Shown: positions 1 through 9,546 of the stretch, one piece after another
How the letters are laid out: each line of letters begins with the position of its first letter
Position numbering within the stretch: position 1 is the first letter of the stretch
DNA from: Bacillus sp. UNC41MFS5
Lineage (GTDB): Bacteria; Bacillota; Bacilli; Bacillales_B; DSM-18226
Direction: 5' to 3'
Length of the DNA: 64,000 bases
NCBI RefSeq assembly: GCF_000686805.1
Contig: NZ_KK366020.1
Coordinates: forward strand, 345,707 to 409,706
Translations under genes and position numbers: made by a program
The notes under the pieces: generated by a model
Told to the model about the DNA's origin: nothing
Database searches by the model: none
Seen by the model: only the letters and a program-made list of their open reading frames with translations

Positions 1-1085
1 TAATGATTGATATGACGTGACAAATTATATTGATTCCCATTTTCAGTTTCTATTTCTTGTAAGTTTGACAACGTAATAATCTTATCTGTCATAGAAGAAA
101 TGCGTTCAACCTGTGATGCGATAATATCGAGCCGTTCTTCTACTTTTTTTTCATTTTTAAATCCGAACATGCGAAAATAATCAACGGAATGCAAAATAGA
201 TGTTAGTGGTGTTCGTATTTGATGGGTGATTTCACGAGCACTTTGCTGCTGTGACAAGACGGCTTTCTCCGCTCGTTCTAAAATGATATTTATTTGCTGA
301 CTTATGTCTGCAACATAATCATTTTTGCCACCCGCTATTGGAATTCGCTCACTCAACATTCCTTTGTTTACATCAATCAGCTTCTTTAATGCACGGTCCA
401 AAGGAACAAACACACCCCTCATCGCATAAAAAGCAGCTACGAATAAAACAATATAAAAAACTATTAAAGATACAGAAAATGCTCCCAAGGTATAGTGAAA
501 TAGATCTTGAAATCCATGTGGGATATTTGTATAATATCCTGCTTGTCCTCTAAAGTCATAGGGATCGGCGACAGTATCTTGGAGTGTAAAAACATAATAA
601 TCGGACCCGATTTTCTTAACAAGTATATAATCAGGCAGTGTAATAATTCCTTTCTTTACTAAATAGATATTCGCAGCCATAACGCGGTTAATAGCGGTTC
701 GATAAATCCGATTCACTTTAATTTCGTTTACTCTAAGGAATGCTACTTCAGGAGTATGAGCCTCATCTTTTTTTATGAGCGGGTTAAAGGCACGTACCTT
801 ATCAGTTTCAAAGTTATGAAGATAAACAACAGAGTTTTTTAATGCTAATTTAGAAAGGTATATGTTTTTCCCTTCATTAGATATTACTGGTTCAGGTATG
901 TTCAATGTCCTAACGATTTTTTTCGTTCGCTGCAAGTTTCTTTCACCCTCGATAATAATGTAGGTATGCAATCCGTACATTAGTACAATAGGGGCGATAA
1001 CACAAATTGTGATAGAAAGTAGAACAGAAACAAGTGTAAGGATCCGGATAGTGACTTTTAAAGTTGGAATTTTTTTAGTCTTCAA
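1..1085 (-). CDS. Sensor histidine kinase, 3' part outside window
   Basis: This is a membrane-bound two-component sensor kinase that runs off the left edge, so only about 361 residues are visible. After a start of TTG at 1085 (Met-Lys-Thr-Lys-Lys) there is one membrane segment (about residues 12-35), an extracellular sensor region of about 130 residues, a second membrane segment (about 175-200), a HAMP-like linker, and the dimerisation/phosphoacceptor helix. The H-box reads EITHQIRTPL, with the phosphorylated histidine near residue 288. The ATP-binding domain lies outside the window. The start overlaps the end of the response regulator gene by 11 bases, typical of a translationally coupled pair. 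Its position divergent to the polysaccharide operon suggests, but does not prove, that it controls that operon. Confidence 0.9.
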   Translation of the reverse strand, partial: MKTKKIPTLKVTIRILTLVSVLLSITICVIAPIVLMYGLHTYIIIEGERNLQRTKKIVRTLNIPEPVISNEGKNIYLSKLALKNSVVYLHNFETDKVRAFNPLIKKDEAHTPEVAFLRVNEIKVNRIYRTAINRVMAANIYLVKKGIITLPDYILVKKIGSDYYVFTLQDTVADPYDFRGQAGYYTNIPHGFQDLFHYTLGAFSVSLIVFYIVLFVAAFYAMRGVFVPLDRALKKLIDVNKGMLSERIPIAGGKNDYVADISQQINIILERAEKAVLSQQQSAREITHQIRTPLTSILHSVDYFRMFGFKNEKKVEERLDIIASQVERISSMTDKIITLSNLQEIETENGNQYNLSRHINH

Positions 1086-1767
1086 TGATGTATCCTACCC
1101 CGCGTATCGTTTGTATATAATCAGATGGTATCGTCTCACGTAATCGCTTAATCGCTACATCAATTTTATTTTTGTCAGAATCGGATATTTCATCATTGTA
1201 TCCCCATACTTCTTTTGCTAATTCCTCGCGTGAAACCGTATGGTTTTTGTTTTTAAGTAAATATACAAGGATGTCATACAGCATAGGGCTTAGATGAACC
1301 AATTGTTTCCCTACCGTTACTCTACGACTGATTAAGGATATTGACAGGTCTTTGTAAGGCAATAAGCCGATATCAGGCTTAGAAGATTTTTGTAATCTTC
1401 GTATCACTGTTTGAATTTTTGCAATCAATACAGGTATATTATAAGGCTTTGTAATGTAATCTTCCGCCCCCGAATACAGCCCTTGTGTAATATCTGTAGG
1501 ATCCGCTCTAGCAGTTACGTACATATATGGAATAGTCTTTTTTTCATTTACCATTCTGGCTATGTCAAAACCAGAGCACAATAAGCCATGTTGGGCATGA
1601 GTATCCAGCGTTATATCTAAAAGCATTAAGTCATATTCGTTCTTTAGTGCGGCATTGTATGTGTCTTTAGCATTATCAAAGTAATCCACCTCAAAGGATG
1701 CTTCTTGTAACATCTCCTGCAAAAAAGACCCAATCTCAGTATCGTCATCCAAAATTAATAATCGCAT
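1075..1767 (-). CDS. OmpR-family response regulator
   Basis: DNA-binding response regulator of about 230 residues and partner of the overlapping kinase. The receiver domain has the acidic pair (LDDD), the phosphoacceptor aspartate in MLLDITLD (about residue 51) and the conserved lysine in ITKPYN. The C-terminal winged helix ends in TIRGVGYIIED, the usual OmpR/PhoB pattern. I chose the ATG at 1767 because GAGAGG lies 8 bases upstream; a GTG three codons earlier (1776) is possible. Oddity: the loop after the phosphoacceptor (DTHAQHGLLCSGFD) is about seven residues longer than the usual LPGMDGF-type loop and lacks its proline. It is transcribed away from the polysaccharide operon. Confidence 0.93.
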   Translation of the reverse strand: MRLLILDDDTEIGSFLQEMLQEASFEVDYFDNAKDTYNAALKNEYDLMLLDITLDTHAQHGLLCSGFDIARMVNEKKTIPYMYVTARADPTDITQGLYSGAEDYITKPYNIPVLIAKIQTVIRRLQKSSKPDIGLLPYKDLSISLISRRVTVGKQLVHLSPMLYDILVYLLKNKNHTVSREELAKEVWGYNDEISDSDKNKIDVAIKRLRETIPSDYIQTIRGVGYIIED

Positions 1768-2234
1768 ATTCTCCACCTCTCTAATAATTTTCTACAATGA
1801 AGCGAAAAATATTAAAGTTCCCGTATACTGATTTGTTGCTACCTATATACAAATACATTAGTCATCCCTTTTTGAGACTATATAACAAAACACCTACATT
1901 TTTATTGCAAGTTTTTGCACTTTTACAAGGTGAAAATCTTTATATACACCATTTTAAATGTTTTATGACGATATAATTCTGACAATCCTGTCAGAAAACA
2001 ATCACTAAACGGTAAGTGGTGACTTTCTGCGTATTATGGTTTAATAAATATTGTTACAAATATTTACAACGAATAAGGGAGATATACAATACAATAACTT
2101 CCTTGAAAAATTGGAAGTAATCTTCCATTTGGATTTCTTGCAAAAAATTGTTTATTAGATAATTTTTTACAAAATCTTTATGATCAAAACTTCACAAATA
2201 ATGTATAATTGTTTTTGTTGTAAACATTAATATT

Positions 2235-2285
2235 ATGACAAAATTTTTACAAATAATATAAAGATGTTACAAATTATGATATAAT
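2235..2285 (+). promoter_or_regulatory. Candidate promoter(s) of the polysaccharide operon
   Basis: The 550-base divergent intergenic region is very AT-rich. ATGACA (2235-2240), 16 bases, TATAAA (2257-2262) is one plausible sigma-A promoter; a perfect TATAAT (2280-2285) with only a poor -35 is another. ACAAAT-type words recur upstream (near 2055, 2194, 2250 and 2270), which could be a regulator binding array. No known operator is recognised here. Confidence 0.4.
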
Positions 2286-2321
2286 AGACAATGTTTTGTA
2301 TCGAAATTATAGGAGGACGAA

Positions 2322-3071
2322 ATGGAAGAGACTATTAGTTTAAAAGAGCTGCTCGAGACATTGAAAAAACGATTAGTACTAATCGTGTCGATAACAGTAA
2401 TTGCCGCCATCATTAGTGGAGTGGTGAGTTATTATTTCTTAACCCCGATTTACCAGGCTTCTACCCAAATTCTTGTGAACCAAAAGAAAAGTGAACAATC
2501 CTTGTATCAAACGAATGAAGTTCAAACCAACCTTCAATTAATTAATACCTATAACGTAATCATTACTAGTCCAAGAATATTAGATATTGTTTCTAAACAA
2601 CTTAATTTAAATATGACAGCTGCTCAGTTAAAGGGAAAGATTACTGTGGGAAGCGAAAAGGATTCTCAAGTTGTTAACTTATCAGTTCAAGATCCTGATG
2701 CGACAGTAGCGGCACAAATTGCGAATAAAACTGCGCAAGTGTTTAGTAAAGAGATTAGCAGCATAATGAATGTCAATAATGTCACAATCCTATCAGAAGC
2801 CGCTGTGGCTGAAAATCCATCACCAATCAAACCAAGACCATTATTAAACGTGGCTATCGCACTTGTTGTTGGTTTAATGGCCGGTGTCGGTCTTGCCTTC
2901 TTACTTGAGTACTTTAATAACACAATTAAAAACGAACAAGATGTAGATAAAATCTTAGGTCTTCCAATCCTAGGTGTCATTGCAACGATTGATGATCAAA
3001 AGATGGAAGATGCAGCAGCACGCCGTGCAGCAAAGAAATCTAAGGGAAGAGGTGAGGATATTGGCGCTTAA
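2322..3071 (+). CDS. Chain-length determinant (Wzz) / BY-kinase activator
   Basis: Membrane polysaccharide co-polymerase of 249 residues, of the YveK/EpsA/CapA type. It sets polymer length and activates the partner tyrosine kinase. It has an N-terminal cytoplasmic stretch, a first membrane helix (about 18-40), an extracellular coiled region, a proline-rich NPSPIKPRP motif, and a second membrane helix (about 174-195) followed by a cytoplasmic tail rich in charged residues. AGGAGG precedes the ATG. The C-terminal tail overlaps the start of the kinase gene. First gene of the exopolysaccharide operon. Confidence 0.95.
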   Translation: MEETISLKELLETLKKRLVLIVSITVIAAIISGVVSYYFLTPIYQASTQILVNQKKSEQSLYQTNEVQTNLQLINTYNVIITSPRILDIVSKQLNLNMTAAQLKGKITVGSEKDSQVVNLSVQDPDATVAAQIANKTAQVFSKEISSIMNVNNVTILSEAAVAENPSPIKPRPLLNVAIALVVGLMAGVGLAFLLEYFNNTIKNEQDVDKILGLPILGVIATIDDQKMEDAAARRAAKKSKGRGEDIGA

Positions 3072-3762
3072 GAAGAAGAAACTGAACAGTAAAGACGCAA
3101 GCCGTAAGTTGGTCACAGCACTCGATCCGAAGTCACCGATTTCTGAGCAATACCGGACAATTCGAACAAATATCCAATATTCTTCTGTAGATGAAGAGTT
3201 GAAAGCAATCATGGTTACTTCTTCAGGACCTGCAGAAGGTAAGTCGACAACAGCGTCGAACCTTGCTGTTTCATTCGCACAGTTAGGTAAAAAGGTATTA
3301 TTAGTCGACGCTGACTTACGTAAACCAACCGTTCATCATACATTTGGGATGAATAACTTATTTGGATTTACGACGGTATTAACAAAGCAAAGAGAACTTG
3401 AAAAAACAGTACTAGAAACTAATGAACAGGATTTATATATCCTAACGAGTGGACCGATTCCACCGAATCCTGCTGAGCTATTAAGCTCGAAATCTATGGA
3501 ACAATTTATTGAAGACGCAAAGTCTCAGTTTGAATATATTATCTTTGATACTCCCCCATTGTTAGCGGTAGCTGACCCGCAAATTCTTGCAAATCAGGTG
3601 GATGCTTCAATTATGGTGGTATTTAGTGAGAAAACAGAGATCGACCAAGCGAAAAAAGGTAAAGAATTACTTGAACATGCTCAAAGTAAATTACTTGGTG
3701 TCGTCTTGAACCATAAAGAAGTCCAAAATGGAGATTATTATTATTATTATGGTTCTAGGTGA
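3061..3762 (+). CDS. Bacterial tyrosine kinase (BY-kinase), EpsB/YwqD/CapB type
   Basis: Cytoplasmic autophosphorylating tyrosine kinase that pairs with the Wzz protein to control chain length and export. Walker A is SGPAEGKSTTASNL, Walker A' is LLVDADLRKP, Walker B is IIFDTPPLL, and the C-terminus carries the autophosphorylated cluster GDYYYYYGSR. I place the start at TTG 3061, preceded by GGGAAGAGGTGAGG and overlapping the wzz stop by 11 bases. This gives 233 residues, close to B. subtilis homologues. The longer in-frame ATG at 2974 lies inside wzz and is unlikely. Confidence 0.95.
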   Translation: MALKKKKLNSKDASRKLVTALDPKSPISEQYRTIRTNIQYSSVDEELKAIMVTSSGPAEGKSTTASNLAVSFAQLGKKVLLVDADLRKPTVHHTFGMNNLFGFTTVLTKQRELEKTVLETNEQDLYILTSGPIPPNPAELLSSKSMEQFIEDAKSQFEYIIFDTPPLLAVADPQILANQVDASIMVVFSEKTEIDQAKKGKELLEHAQSKLLGVVLNHKEVQNGDYYYYYGSR

Positions 3763-3850
3763 CAAATTTCGACAAATCCTAACCCCGATACGTGTTACTA
3801 TGATAATTGTCGTTGAAAAATAACAGTTAATTGGAAAGCGTGTGTGACCA

Positions 3851-4615
3851 ATGGTTGATTTGCATAGTCATATATTACCTGGCGTAGATGATGGGGCAAG
3901 AAATTTGTCGGATAGTGTTAATATGGCCAAGATGGCTGTCGAACAAGGAATTCATACGATTGTCGCCACACCGCATCATTTGAACAATCGTTACGAAAAC
4001 CCCAAACAAACCATTATTGATAGAGTTAGAGAATTGAACAAGGCCTTACTAGAAGAAAAGATAGATTTAAAGGTTCTGCCAGGTCAAGAAACACGGATCT
4101 ATGGTGAAATGGTTGAGGGATATGAGGTAGGTGAAATTCTACCAATCGATCATACACAATATGTATTGGTAGAATTTTCGTCTGGCCATGTCCCAAGATA
4201 CACGGAGAAGTTGTTTTATGATTTGCAGACAAAGGGACTCATTCCGGTGATTGTTCATCCGGAACGGAATCAAGAAATTATCGAGCGCCCAGAAATCCTA
4301 TATCGCCTTGTGGAAAAGGGAGCATTAACACAAGTTACTGCTGCAAGTATCTGCGGGGACTTTGGAAAAAAGATTAAAAGTTTTTCCCTCCAATTAATCG
4401 ATGCAAACCTTACTCATTTCATTGCCTCGGATGCACATAATACGAGCAACCGGACGTTTAAAATGGGAGAAGCTTTCGATATTGTACAAGTTAAGTACGG
4501 GATTGACATGGTTTATTTATTCCAAGAGAATGCTGAATTAGTGATTGAGGGCAGTCATGTTTATAAAGAAGTGCCTGAACGGATTAAAAAGAAGAGGTTT
4601 TTTAACATCTTTTAA
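3851..4615 (+). CDS. Tyrosine-protein phosphatase, PHP type (YwqE/CpsB)
   Basis: Manganese-dependent PHP-family phosphatase (254 residues) that dephosphorylates the BY-kinase. The metal site starts at the N-terminus (MVDLHSHILPGVDDGA), continues with ATPHH, and includes IVHPERN and SDAHN. The triad Wzz, kinase and phosphatase is the usual Gram-positive control cassette for polysaccharide assembly. An 88-base gap separates it from the kinase gene. A long structured untranslated region follows before galU. Confidence 0.95.
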   Translation: MVDLHSHILPGVDDGARNLSDSVNMAKMAVEQGIHTIVATPHHLNNRYENPKQTIIDRVRELNKALLEEKIDLKVLPGQETRIYGEMVEGYEVGEILPIDHTQYVLVEFSSGHVPRYTEKLFYDLQTKGLIPVIVHPERNQEIIERPEILYRLVEKGALTQVTAASICGDFGKKIKSFSLQLIDANLTHFIASDAHNTSNRTFKMGEAFDIVQVKYGIDMVYLFQENAELVIEGSHVYKEVPERIKKKRFFNIF

Positions 4616-4660
4616 CCGACTAAGCCGATAAGTGTTAGCAGATTATCAATTTACACCTTT

Positions 4661-4796
4661 ATCAGGCTAAGTCGCCTGATCGGCGACGCCTCCTATCCGT
4701 TATCGATGGGGGCACTCGATTGTGCTGTGGGTACTTTTACGGAGGGACCTTAGACGCATGTCGTCAAGAGCATGATGTGAGGCTGGGTTAAATGCC
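4661..4796 (+). ncRNA. Putative EAR (epsC-type) processive antitermination RNA
   Basis: The spacer between the phosphatase gene and galU is far richer in GC and in inverted repeats than neighbouring spacers. It contains two overlapping, mutually exclusive hairpins (TCAGGC/GCCTGA at 4662-4679 and GTCGCC/GGCGAC at 4671-4687), then a block with GGGTACTTTTACGGAGGGAC and GCATGATGTGAGGCTG, and a small GGG/CCC hairpin. From memory the position within an eps-type operon and this block fit the EAR RNA of Bacillus species, which lets RNA polymerase read through later terminators. A strong terminator directly follows, as expected. A covariance search was not possible here. Confidence 0.68.
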
Positions 4797-4812
4797 CAAT
4801 TATTAATAAAAC

Positions 4813-4877
4813 AATAAATATCTAATGAAAGAATAAGTGTGAAAGCACTTGCAATTCCATTAGATATTTATTTTTTT
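4813..4877 (+). terminator. Intrinsic terminator inside the eps operon
   Basis: A perfect 15-base inverted repeat (AATAAATATCTAATG / CATTAGATATTTATT) encloses a smaller AAGTG/CACTT hairpin and is followed by a T tract. It lies between the putative EAR element and galU, so downstream expression should need read-through. Confidence 0.85.
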
Positions 4878-4945
4878 GCCCCTTTGCTTTAGTAAAGGAA
4901 AGAGTTCAGTAGATAAACAAAAGAATAATAGTGGGGGAATTAACA

Positions 4946-5839
4946 GTGAAAAGAGTAAGAAAAGCCATTATTCCAGCTGCAGGGCTGGGGACAAGATTTT
5001 TGCCAGCAACAAAAGCAATGCCGAAAGAAATGCTTCCAATTGTCGATAAGCCGACCATTCAGTACATAGTAGAAGAGGCTGTGGCATCTGGTATTGAAGA
5101 TATTATCATTGTAACTGGTAAAGGAAAACGAGCGATTGAAGATCATTTCGACAATGCTGTGGAGTTGGAACAGAATTTAATAGAGAAAGAAAAGTATGAT
5201 ATTTTGGAACGAGTTCAGTATGCTACAAATCTAGCGGATATCCATTACATTCGCCAAAAAGAGCCAAAGGGTCTTGGACATGCGGTTTGGTCTGCGCGAA
5301 ACTTTATTGGGAATGAACCATTCGCGGTCCTTTTAGGAGACGATATTGTTCAAAGCGAGACTCCTTGCCTAAAACAGTTAATAAATCAATATGAAGAAAC
5401 TTTTTCTTCAGTAATTGGAGTGCAGAAAGTACCTGAAAATGAAACTAACCGCTATGGAATAATTGATCCTTCCACTCAGAATGGAAGACGATATCAAGTT
5501 AATAACTTTGTTGAAAAACCAAAACTAGGTACAGCACCTTCTAATTTAGCTATCATGGGTCGCTATATCCTAACCCCAGAAATCTTTATGTTCCTTGACC
5601 GTCAGGAAAAAGGTGCGGGTGGAGAGATTCAACTTACAGATGCGATTCAACGCTTAAATGAAATCCAACGAGTATTTGCTTATGACTTTGAAGGCAAACG
5701 CTATGACGTCGGTGAAAAATTCGGCTTTGTTAAGACTACGATTGAATTTGCTTTGCAGCATGATGACCTCCATGACGATATGCTGGATTACCTAAAAAAT
5801 CTAGTTTCTTCATTAGATAAAGAAAAAGTAATGTTATAG
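4946..5839 (+). CDS. galU: UTP-glucose-1-phosphate uridylyltransferase
   Basis: Makes UDP-glucose from UTP and glucose 1-phosphate; here the likely substrate source for ugd (21757). The signature [20 protein letters not shown] is at the N-terminus, and VEKPK and [10 protein letters not shown] follow the family pattern. I prefer the GTG at 4946 (Met-Lys-Arg-Val-Arg-Lys), preceded by GGGGG about 8 bases upstream, giving 297 residues. The upstream GTG at 4931 is part of that ribosome binding site. Confidence 0.95.
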   Translation: MKRVRKAIIPAAGLGTRFLPATKAMPKEMLPIVDKPTIQYIVEEAVASGIEDIIIVTGKGKRAIEDHFDNAVELEQNLIEKEKYDILERVQYATNLADIHYIRQKEPKGLGHAVWSARNFIGNEPFAVLLGDDIVQSETPCLKQLINQYEETFSSVIGVQKVPENETNRYGIIDPSTQNGRRYQVNNFVEKPKLGTAPSNLAIMGRYILTPEIFMFLDRQEKGAGGEIQLTDAIQRLNEIQRVFAYDFEGKRYDVGEKFGFVKTTIEFALQHDDLHDDMLDYLKNLVSSLDKEKVML

Positions 5840-5859
5840 AGAGAAGGAAGGGGTCACGG

Positions 5860-6531
5860 TTGTCTAATCTTGCAAATCAAGAAGTATCTTATTTAGAAAA
5901 CCAGAAATCACTTGTTAATGACGGAAAAGCATACGTATTCATCAAAAGATTAATAGATATTATTGGTTCTTCATTTGGGATTATTCTTTTAGGTTTCCTT
6001 TTTATTATTATTGCTATTTTAATTAAAATCGAAGATCCAAAGGGAGCAATTCTGTTTTCACAGAAAAGAGTTGGACTGAATGGAAAAGAGTTTAAAATGT
6101 ATAAATTCCGTTCGATGATATCCAATGCGGAGGAAAAGTTACAAGAGCTGTTAAAGCATAATGAGGTATCTGGTGCCATGTTTAAAATGAAGGATGACCC
6201 AAGGATCACTAAAATTGGTAAGTTTATCAGGAAAACGAGTATTGATGAATTGCCCCAACTATTTAATGTTTTAAAAGGGGATATGAGTTTGGTTGGTCCC
6301 CGTCCACCGCTTCCTAGAGAAGTGGCTGTTTATTCTGAGTATGACAAGCAACGTTTATTAGTCACACCAGGCTGTACAGGACTCTGGCAAGTAAGTGGGA
6401 GAAACAGTGTAGGGTTTGAAGAAATGGTGGAATTGGATCTTCAATATATCCGAGAACGTTCCTTCTTATATGATATAAAGATCATTTTAAAAACGGTCCT
6501 AGTATTATTTGGATCGAAAGATGCATTCTAG
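5860..6531 (+). CDS. Priming undecaprenyl-phosphate sugar phosphotransferase
   Basis: Polyprenyl phosphosugar transferase (WcaJ/EpsL-like, 223 residues) that starts the repeat unit by moving a sugar phosphate onto the lipid carrier at the membrane. A single hydrophobic hairpin lies at about residues 30-55, followed by KMYKFRSM, the catalytic DELPQLFNVLKGDMSLVGPR and PGCTGLWQVSGR. Start is TTG with GGAAGG upstream. The small size indicates the short single-domain form without the long multi-pass N-terminus. Sugar specificity cannot be read from the sequence. Confidence 0.93.
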   Translation: MSNLANQEVSYLENQKSLVNDGKAYVFIKRLIDIIGSSFGIILLGFLFIIIAILIKIEDPKGAILFSQKRVGLNGKEFKMYKFRSMISNAEEKLQELLKHNEVSGAMFKMKDDPRITKIGKFIRKTSIDELPQLFNVLKGDMSLVGPRPPLPREVAVYSEYDKQRLLVTPGCTGLWQVSGRNSVGFEEMVELDLQYIRERSFLYDIKIILKTVLVLFGSKDAF

Positions 6532-6549
6532 AAAAGAGGTAATGAAAAG

Positions 6550-7494
6550 ATGATGAATAATGAATCTAAAATATATGTAGCTGGACATCGTGGCCTTGTG
6601 GGTTCAGCAATCGTAAGAAAACTTGAGGAAAAAGGTTACATTAATTTAGTATATCGAAATAGTAAGGAACTAGATTTACGAGATAAAAATGCAGTCGACA
6701 ACTTTTTTGTTGAAGAAAAACCGGAATTTGTTTTCCTAGCAGCTGCTAAAGTTGGTGGAATCGTGGCCAACAACGAATACCCTGCTGATTTTATTCGTGA
6801 CAACCTGTTAATTCAAACAAATATCATTGATGCGGCCTATCGCAACAATGTAGAGAAGCTTTTATTCCTTGGAAGTACTTGTATATATCCAAAGATGGCG
6901 CCACAACCATTAAAAGAAGAGTACCTCTTAACCGGTGTGCTTGAGCCAACAAATGAACCATATGCGATTGCAAAAATTGCCGGAATTAAAATGTGTGAAT
7001 CCTATAATCGCCAATACGGTACACAATACATTTCAGTTATGCCAACCAATTTATATGGTGAAAATGATAACTTTGACTTGCATACTTCTCATGTTCTTCC
7101 TGCGTTGATTCGTAAGTTTCATGAAGCAAAGGAAAGCAATGCTTCATTCGTAGAAGTATGGGGAACAGGAACACCAAAACGAGAATTCTTGTATTCCGAT
7201 GATCTTGCTGATGCAAGCATCTTTCTAATGAACAATTATTCTGGTAATGAAATTGTGAATATTGGTGTAGGTGATGACCTACCAATTAAAGAATTGGCAG
7301 AAATGATTAAAGAAACTGTTGGTTTCACTGGTGAGATTCAATTTGATACATCAAAACCAGACGGAACACCAAGAAAATTAGTGGATGTAACTAAGCTTAA
7401 TTCTTTGGGATGGAAAGCCACTACTTCATTAGAAGAAGGATTAAAGAAAGCTTACCAATGGTTTTTAGATAATCAACTAACAAAAGTAAACTAA
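6550..7494 (+). CDS. fcl: GDP-L-fucose synthase
   Basis: Epimerase/reductase that converts GDP-4-keto-6-deoxymannose to GDP-L-fucose. Short-chain dehydrogenase fold with the NADP motif AGHRGLVGS near the N-terminus, STCIYP, and the catalytic YAIAK. 314 residues, normal for the family. It precedes gmd, which provides its substrate; only 19 bases separate the genes. Together with manC (23253) and manA (26420) this predicts fucose in the polymer. Confidence 0.95.
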   Translation: MMNNESKIYVAGHRGLVGSAIVRKLEEKGYINLVYRNSKELDLRDKNAVDNFFVEEKPEFVFLAAAKVGGIVANNEYPADFIRDNLLIQTNIIDAAYRNNVEKLLFLGSTCIYPKMAPQPLKEEYLLTGVLEPTNEPYAIAKIAGIKMCESYNRQYGTQYISVMPTNLYGENDNFDLHTSHVLPALIRKFHEAKESNASFVEVWGTGTPKREFLYSDDLADASIFLMNNYSGNEIVNIGVGDDLPIKELAEMIKETVGFTGEIQFDTSKPDGTPRKLVDVTKLNSLGWKATTSLEEGLKKAYQWFLDNQLTKVN

Positions 7495-7513
7495 CGAATA
7501 TTCGGAGGTCAAC

Positions 7514-8593
7514 ATGAAAAAAGCATTAATTACAGGTGTAACAGGACAAGATGGTTCCTATTTAGCAGAGTTTTTATTAGAAAAGGGATATGAAGTGCAC
7601 GGTATGATTCGACGCAGCTCTTCTTATAACCAAGAACGCTTAGAAGATCTTTTAACAGAAGAAGAAGCAAACGCATTATTAAATAATACAAACTTTCAGC
7701 TTCATTATGGAGATGTTACTGATGCATTGAATGTAACACGTATCATTGGTGAAATTAAACCAGACGAAATTTACAATCTAGCTGCACAATCACATGTTCG
7801 AGTTTCGTTTGATATGCCTGGTTATACATTAGATGTAGATGCTAAAGGTACATTAAACATCCTTGAGGCAGTACGAATTTTAGGATTAACAGAGAAAACT
7901 CGTGTATACCAAGCATCAACATCTGAGTTATTTGGTAAAGTTCAAGAGGTTCCACAAAAGGAAACTACGCCTTTTTATCCACGTTCTCCATACGGTGTGG
8001 CAAAAATTTATGGTTTCTGGATTACAAAGAACTATCGTGAATCATACAACATGTTTGCTGTTAATGGGATATTATTTAACCATGAATCTGAACGTCGTGG
8101 TGAAACATTCGTAACTCGTAAAATTTCATTAGCAGCTGCTCGTATCGCTCAAGGTAAACAAAAGAAATTAACATTGGGTAACTTGGATTCTTTACGAGAC
8201 TGGGGTTATGCCAAGGATTATGTTGAGTGTATGTGGTTAATCCTTCAACACGATAAGCCAGAAGATTTCGTAATTGCAACTGGAGAAATGCATACTGTGC
8301 GTGAATTCGTAGAGTTATCTTTTAAACATGTGGGTGTGGAAATCGAATGGACTGGTCATGGAGTAGAAGAGAAAGGTGTTAATAAAGCAACTGGAGAAGT
8401 AATAGTTGAAGTAGATCCTAAGTTCTTCCGTCCAGCTGAAGTAGATCAATTACTAGGGGACCCAACAAAATCAAGAGAATTATTAGGTTGGAATCCTACT
8501 AAAACATCGTTCGAAGAATTAGTTCGTATTATGGTTACAACTGACATGAAAAAGGTTGAAAAAGAAGTTAAAATTAAGAAGATGTTTGATTAA
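7514..8593 (+). CDS. gmd: GDP-mannose 4,6-dehydratase
   Basis: First committed enzyme of GDP-L-fucose synthesis. It has the NAD(P) motif [20 protein letters not shown], the active-site STSELFGK with SPYGVAK, and [15 protein letters not shown], which is typical of Gmd. 359 residues. CGGAGG lies just upstream of the ATG. A terminator-like hairpin follows, so the downstream glycosyltransferase block may depend on antitermination. Confidence 0.97.
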   Translation: MKKALITGVTGQDGSYLAEFLLEKGYEVHGMIRRSSSYNQERLEDLLTEEEANALLNNTNFQLHYGDVTDALNVTRIIGEIKPDEIYNLAAQSHVRVSFDMPGYTLDVDAKGTLNILEAVRILGLTEKTRVYQASTSELFGKVQEVPQKETTPFYPRSPYGVAKIYGFWITKNYRESYNMFAVNGILFNHESERRGETFVTRKISLAAARIAQGKQKKLTLGNLDSLRDWGYAKDYVECMWLILQHDKPEDFVIATGEMHTVREFVELSFKHVGVEIEWTGHGVEEKGVNKATGEVIVEVDPKFFRPAEVDQLLGDPTKSRELLGWNPTKTSFEELVRIMVTTDMKKVEKEVKIKKMFD

Positions 8594-8616
8594 TTTTTTA
8601 TCTATATGATGAGACT

Positions 8617-8641
8617 GGAAAGAGTTCCTCTTTCCTTTTTT
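8617..8641 (+). terminator. Intrinsic terminator after gmd
   Basis: Hairpin GGAAAGAG-TTC-CTCTTTCC followed by six Ts. It lies inside an otherwise co-directional operon, between gmd and the glycosyltransferase block. Confidence 0.75.
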
Positions 8642-8718
8642 GTTGCTTGTAATTAGTGAAGAGTTGCATAAATGATATATATAGTTAAATGAATTTATGC
8701 TGGAGGATAAAAGACATA

Positions 8719-9546
8719 ATGGAAGAAAAAATAAAAACTTATAGTAATGATCCCGATAAATTAAAGTCTTTCAAACGTAAAGTAGACAAATCAAAAATTC
8801 CTACTTGTAATATCCTCGGTGTGGAAATAGCTGCAATAAATATGGATTGGTTACTGAATTTTCTAAGAGCAAATGTTAAAAGTAAAAATGGCAATCTTTT
8901 GGCCGGTGATTACATTTGTGTTTCGAATGTTCATACAACTGTAACTTCTTATGAAGATAAGGTATACTGTGACATTCAGAATGGTGGACTTATGGCTATT
9001 CCAGATGGTGGGCCTCTTAGTACAGTCGGACGCAGGCGTGGAAATAAAAACATGAGTAGAACCACAGGTCCTAATTTGATGAGAGAGTTATTTAATGATT
9101 CTGATAATAATGGCTATCGTCATTATTTTTATGGGTCCACAGAAGAAACGCTTGAGAAACTTTATAACAAGTTAATTGTTGAATATCCGGGTATTCAAAT
9201 TGCTGGAATGTATAGTCCCCCATTCCGTCCGTTAGATGCTCATGAAGATGAGGAATTTGTAAAAAAAATCACCCAAACCAAGCCTGATATTGTGTGGGTC
9301 GGTTTGGGTGCACCCAAGCAGGAAGTATGGATGGCAGAACACCAAGGAAAAGTGGATGGCGTGATGATCGGTGTAGGTGCTGGATTTGATTACTTTGCTG
9401 GCAATATTAATAGAGCTCCAGAGTGGATGCAGAAGAGTAACTTAGAGTGGGTTTATCGTTTGATTCAAGAGCCCAAGAGACTATTTAAGAGATACTTGCA
9501 CACTAACACTAAGTTCATCTGGTTGGTTATGGTGGGGGGGAAATGA
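8719..9546 (+). CDS. WecG/TagA/CpsF-family glycosyltransferase
   Basis: GT26-type transferase (about 275 residues) that adds a sugar to a lipid-linked acceptor. Recognised by SNVHTTVTSY, AIPDGGPLS, HYFYGSTEETLEKL and VWVGLGAPKQEVWMAEH, followed by GVGAGFDYFAGN. I chose the ATG at 8719 because TGGAGG lies about 12 bases before it; the in-frame ATG at 8689 has no such site. The stop overlaps the next start (ATGA). Confidence 0.9.
   Translation: MEEKIKTYSNDPDKLKSFKRKVDKSKIPTCNILGVEIAAINMDWLLNFLRANVKSKNGNLLAGDYICVSNVHTTVTSYEDKVYCDIQNGGLMAIPDGGPLSTVGRRRGNKNMSRTTGPNLMRELFNDSDNNGYRHYFYGSTEETLEKLYNKLIVEYPGIQIAGMYSPPFRPLDAHEDEEFVKKITQTKPDIVWVGLGAPKQEVWMAEHQGKVDGVMIGVGAGFDYFAGNINRAPEWMQKSNLEWVYRLIQEPKRLFKRYLHTNTKFIWLVMVGGK

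Noticed and set aside
2974..3060. Upstream ATG start for the tyrosine kinase
   Set aside because: It would overlap nearly 100 bases of wzz and gives an N-terminus unlike the family; TTG 3061 has a good ribosome binding site.
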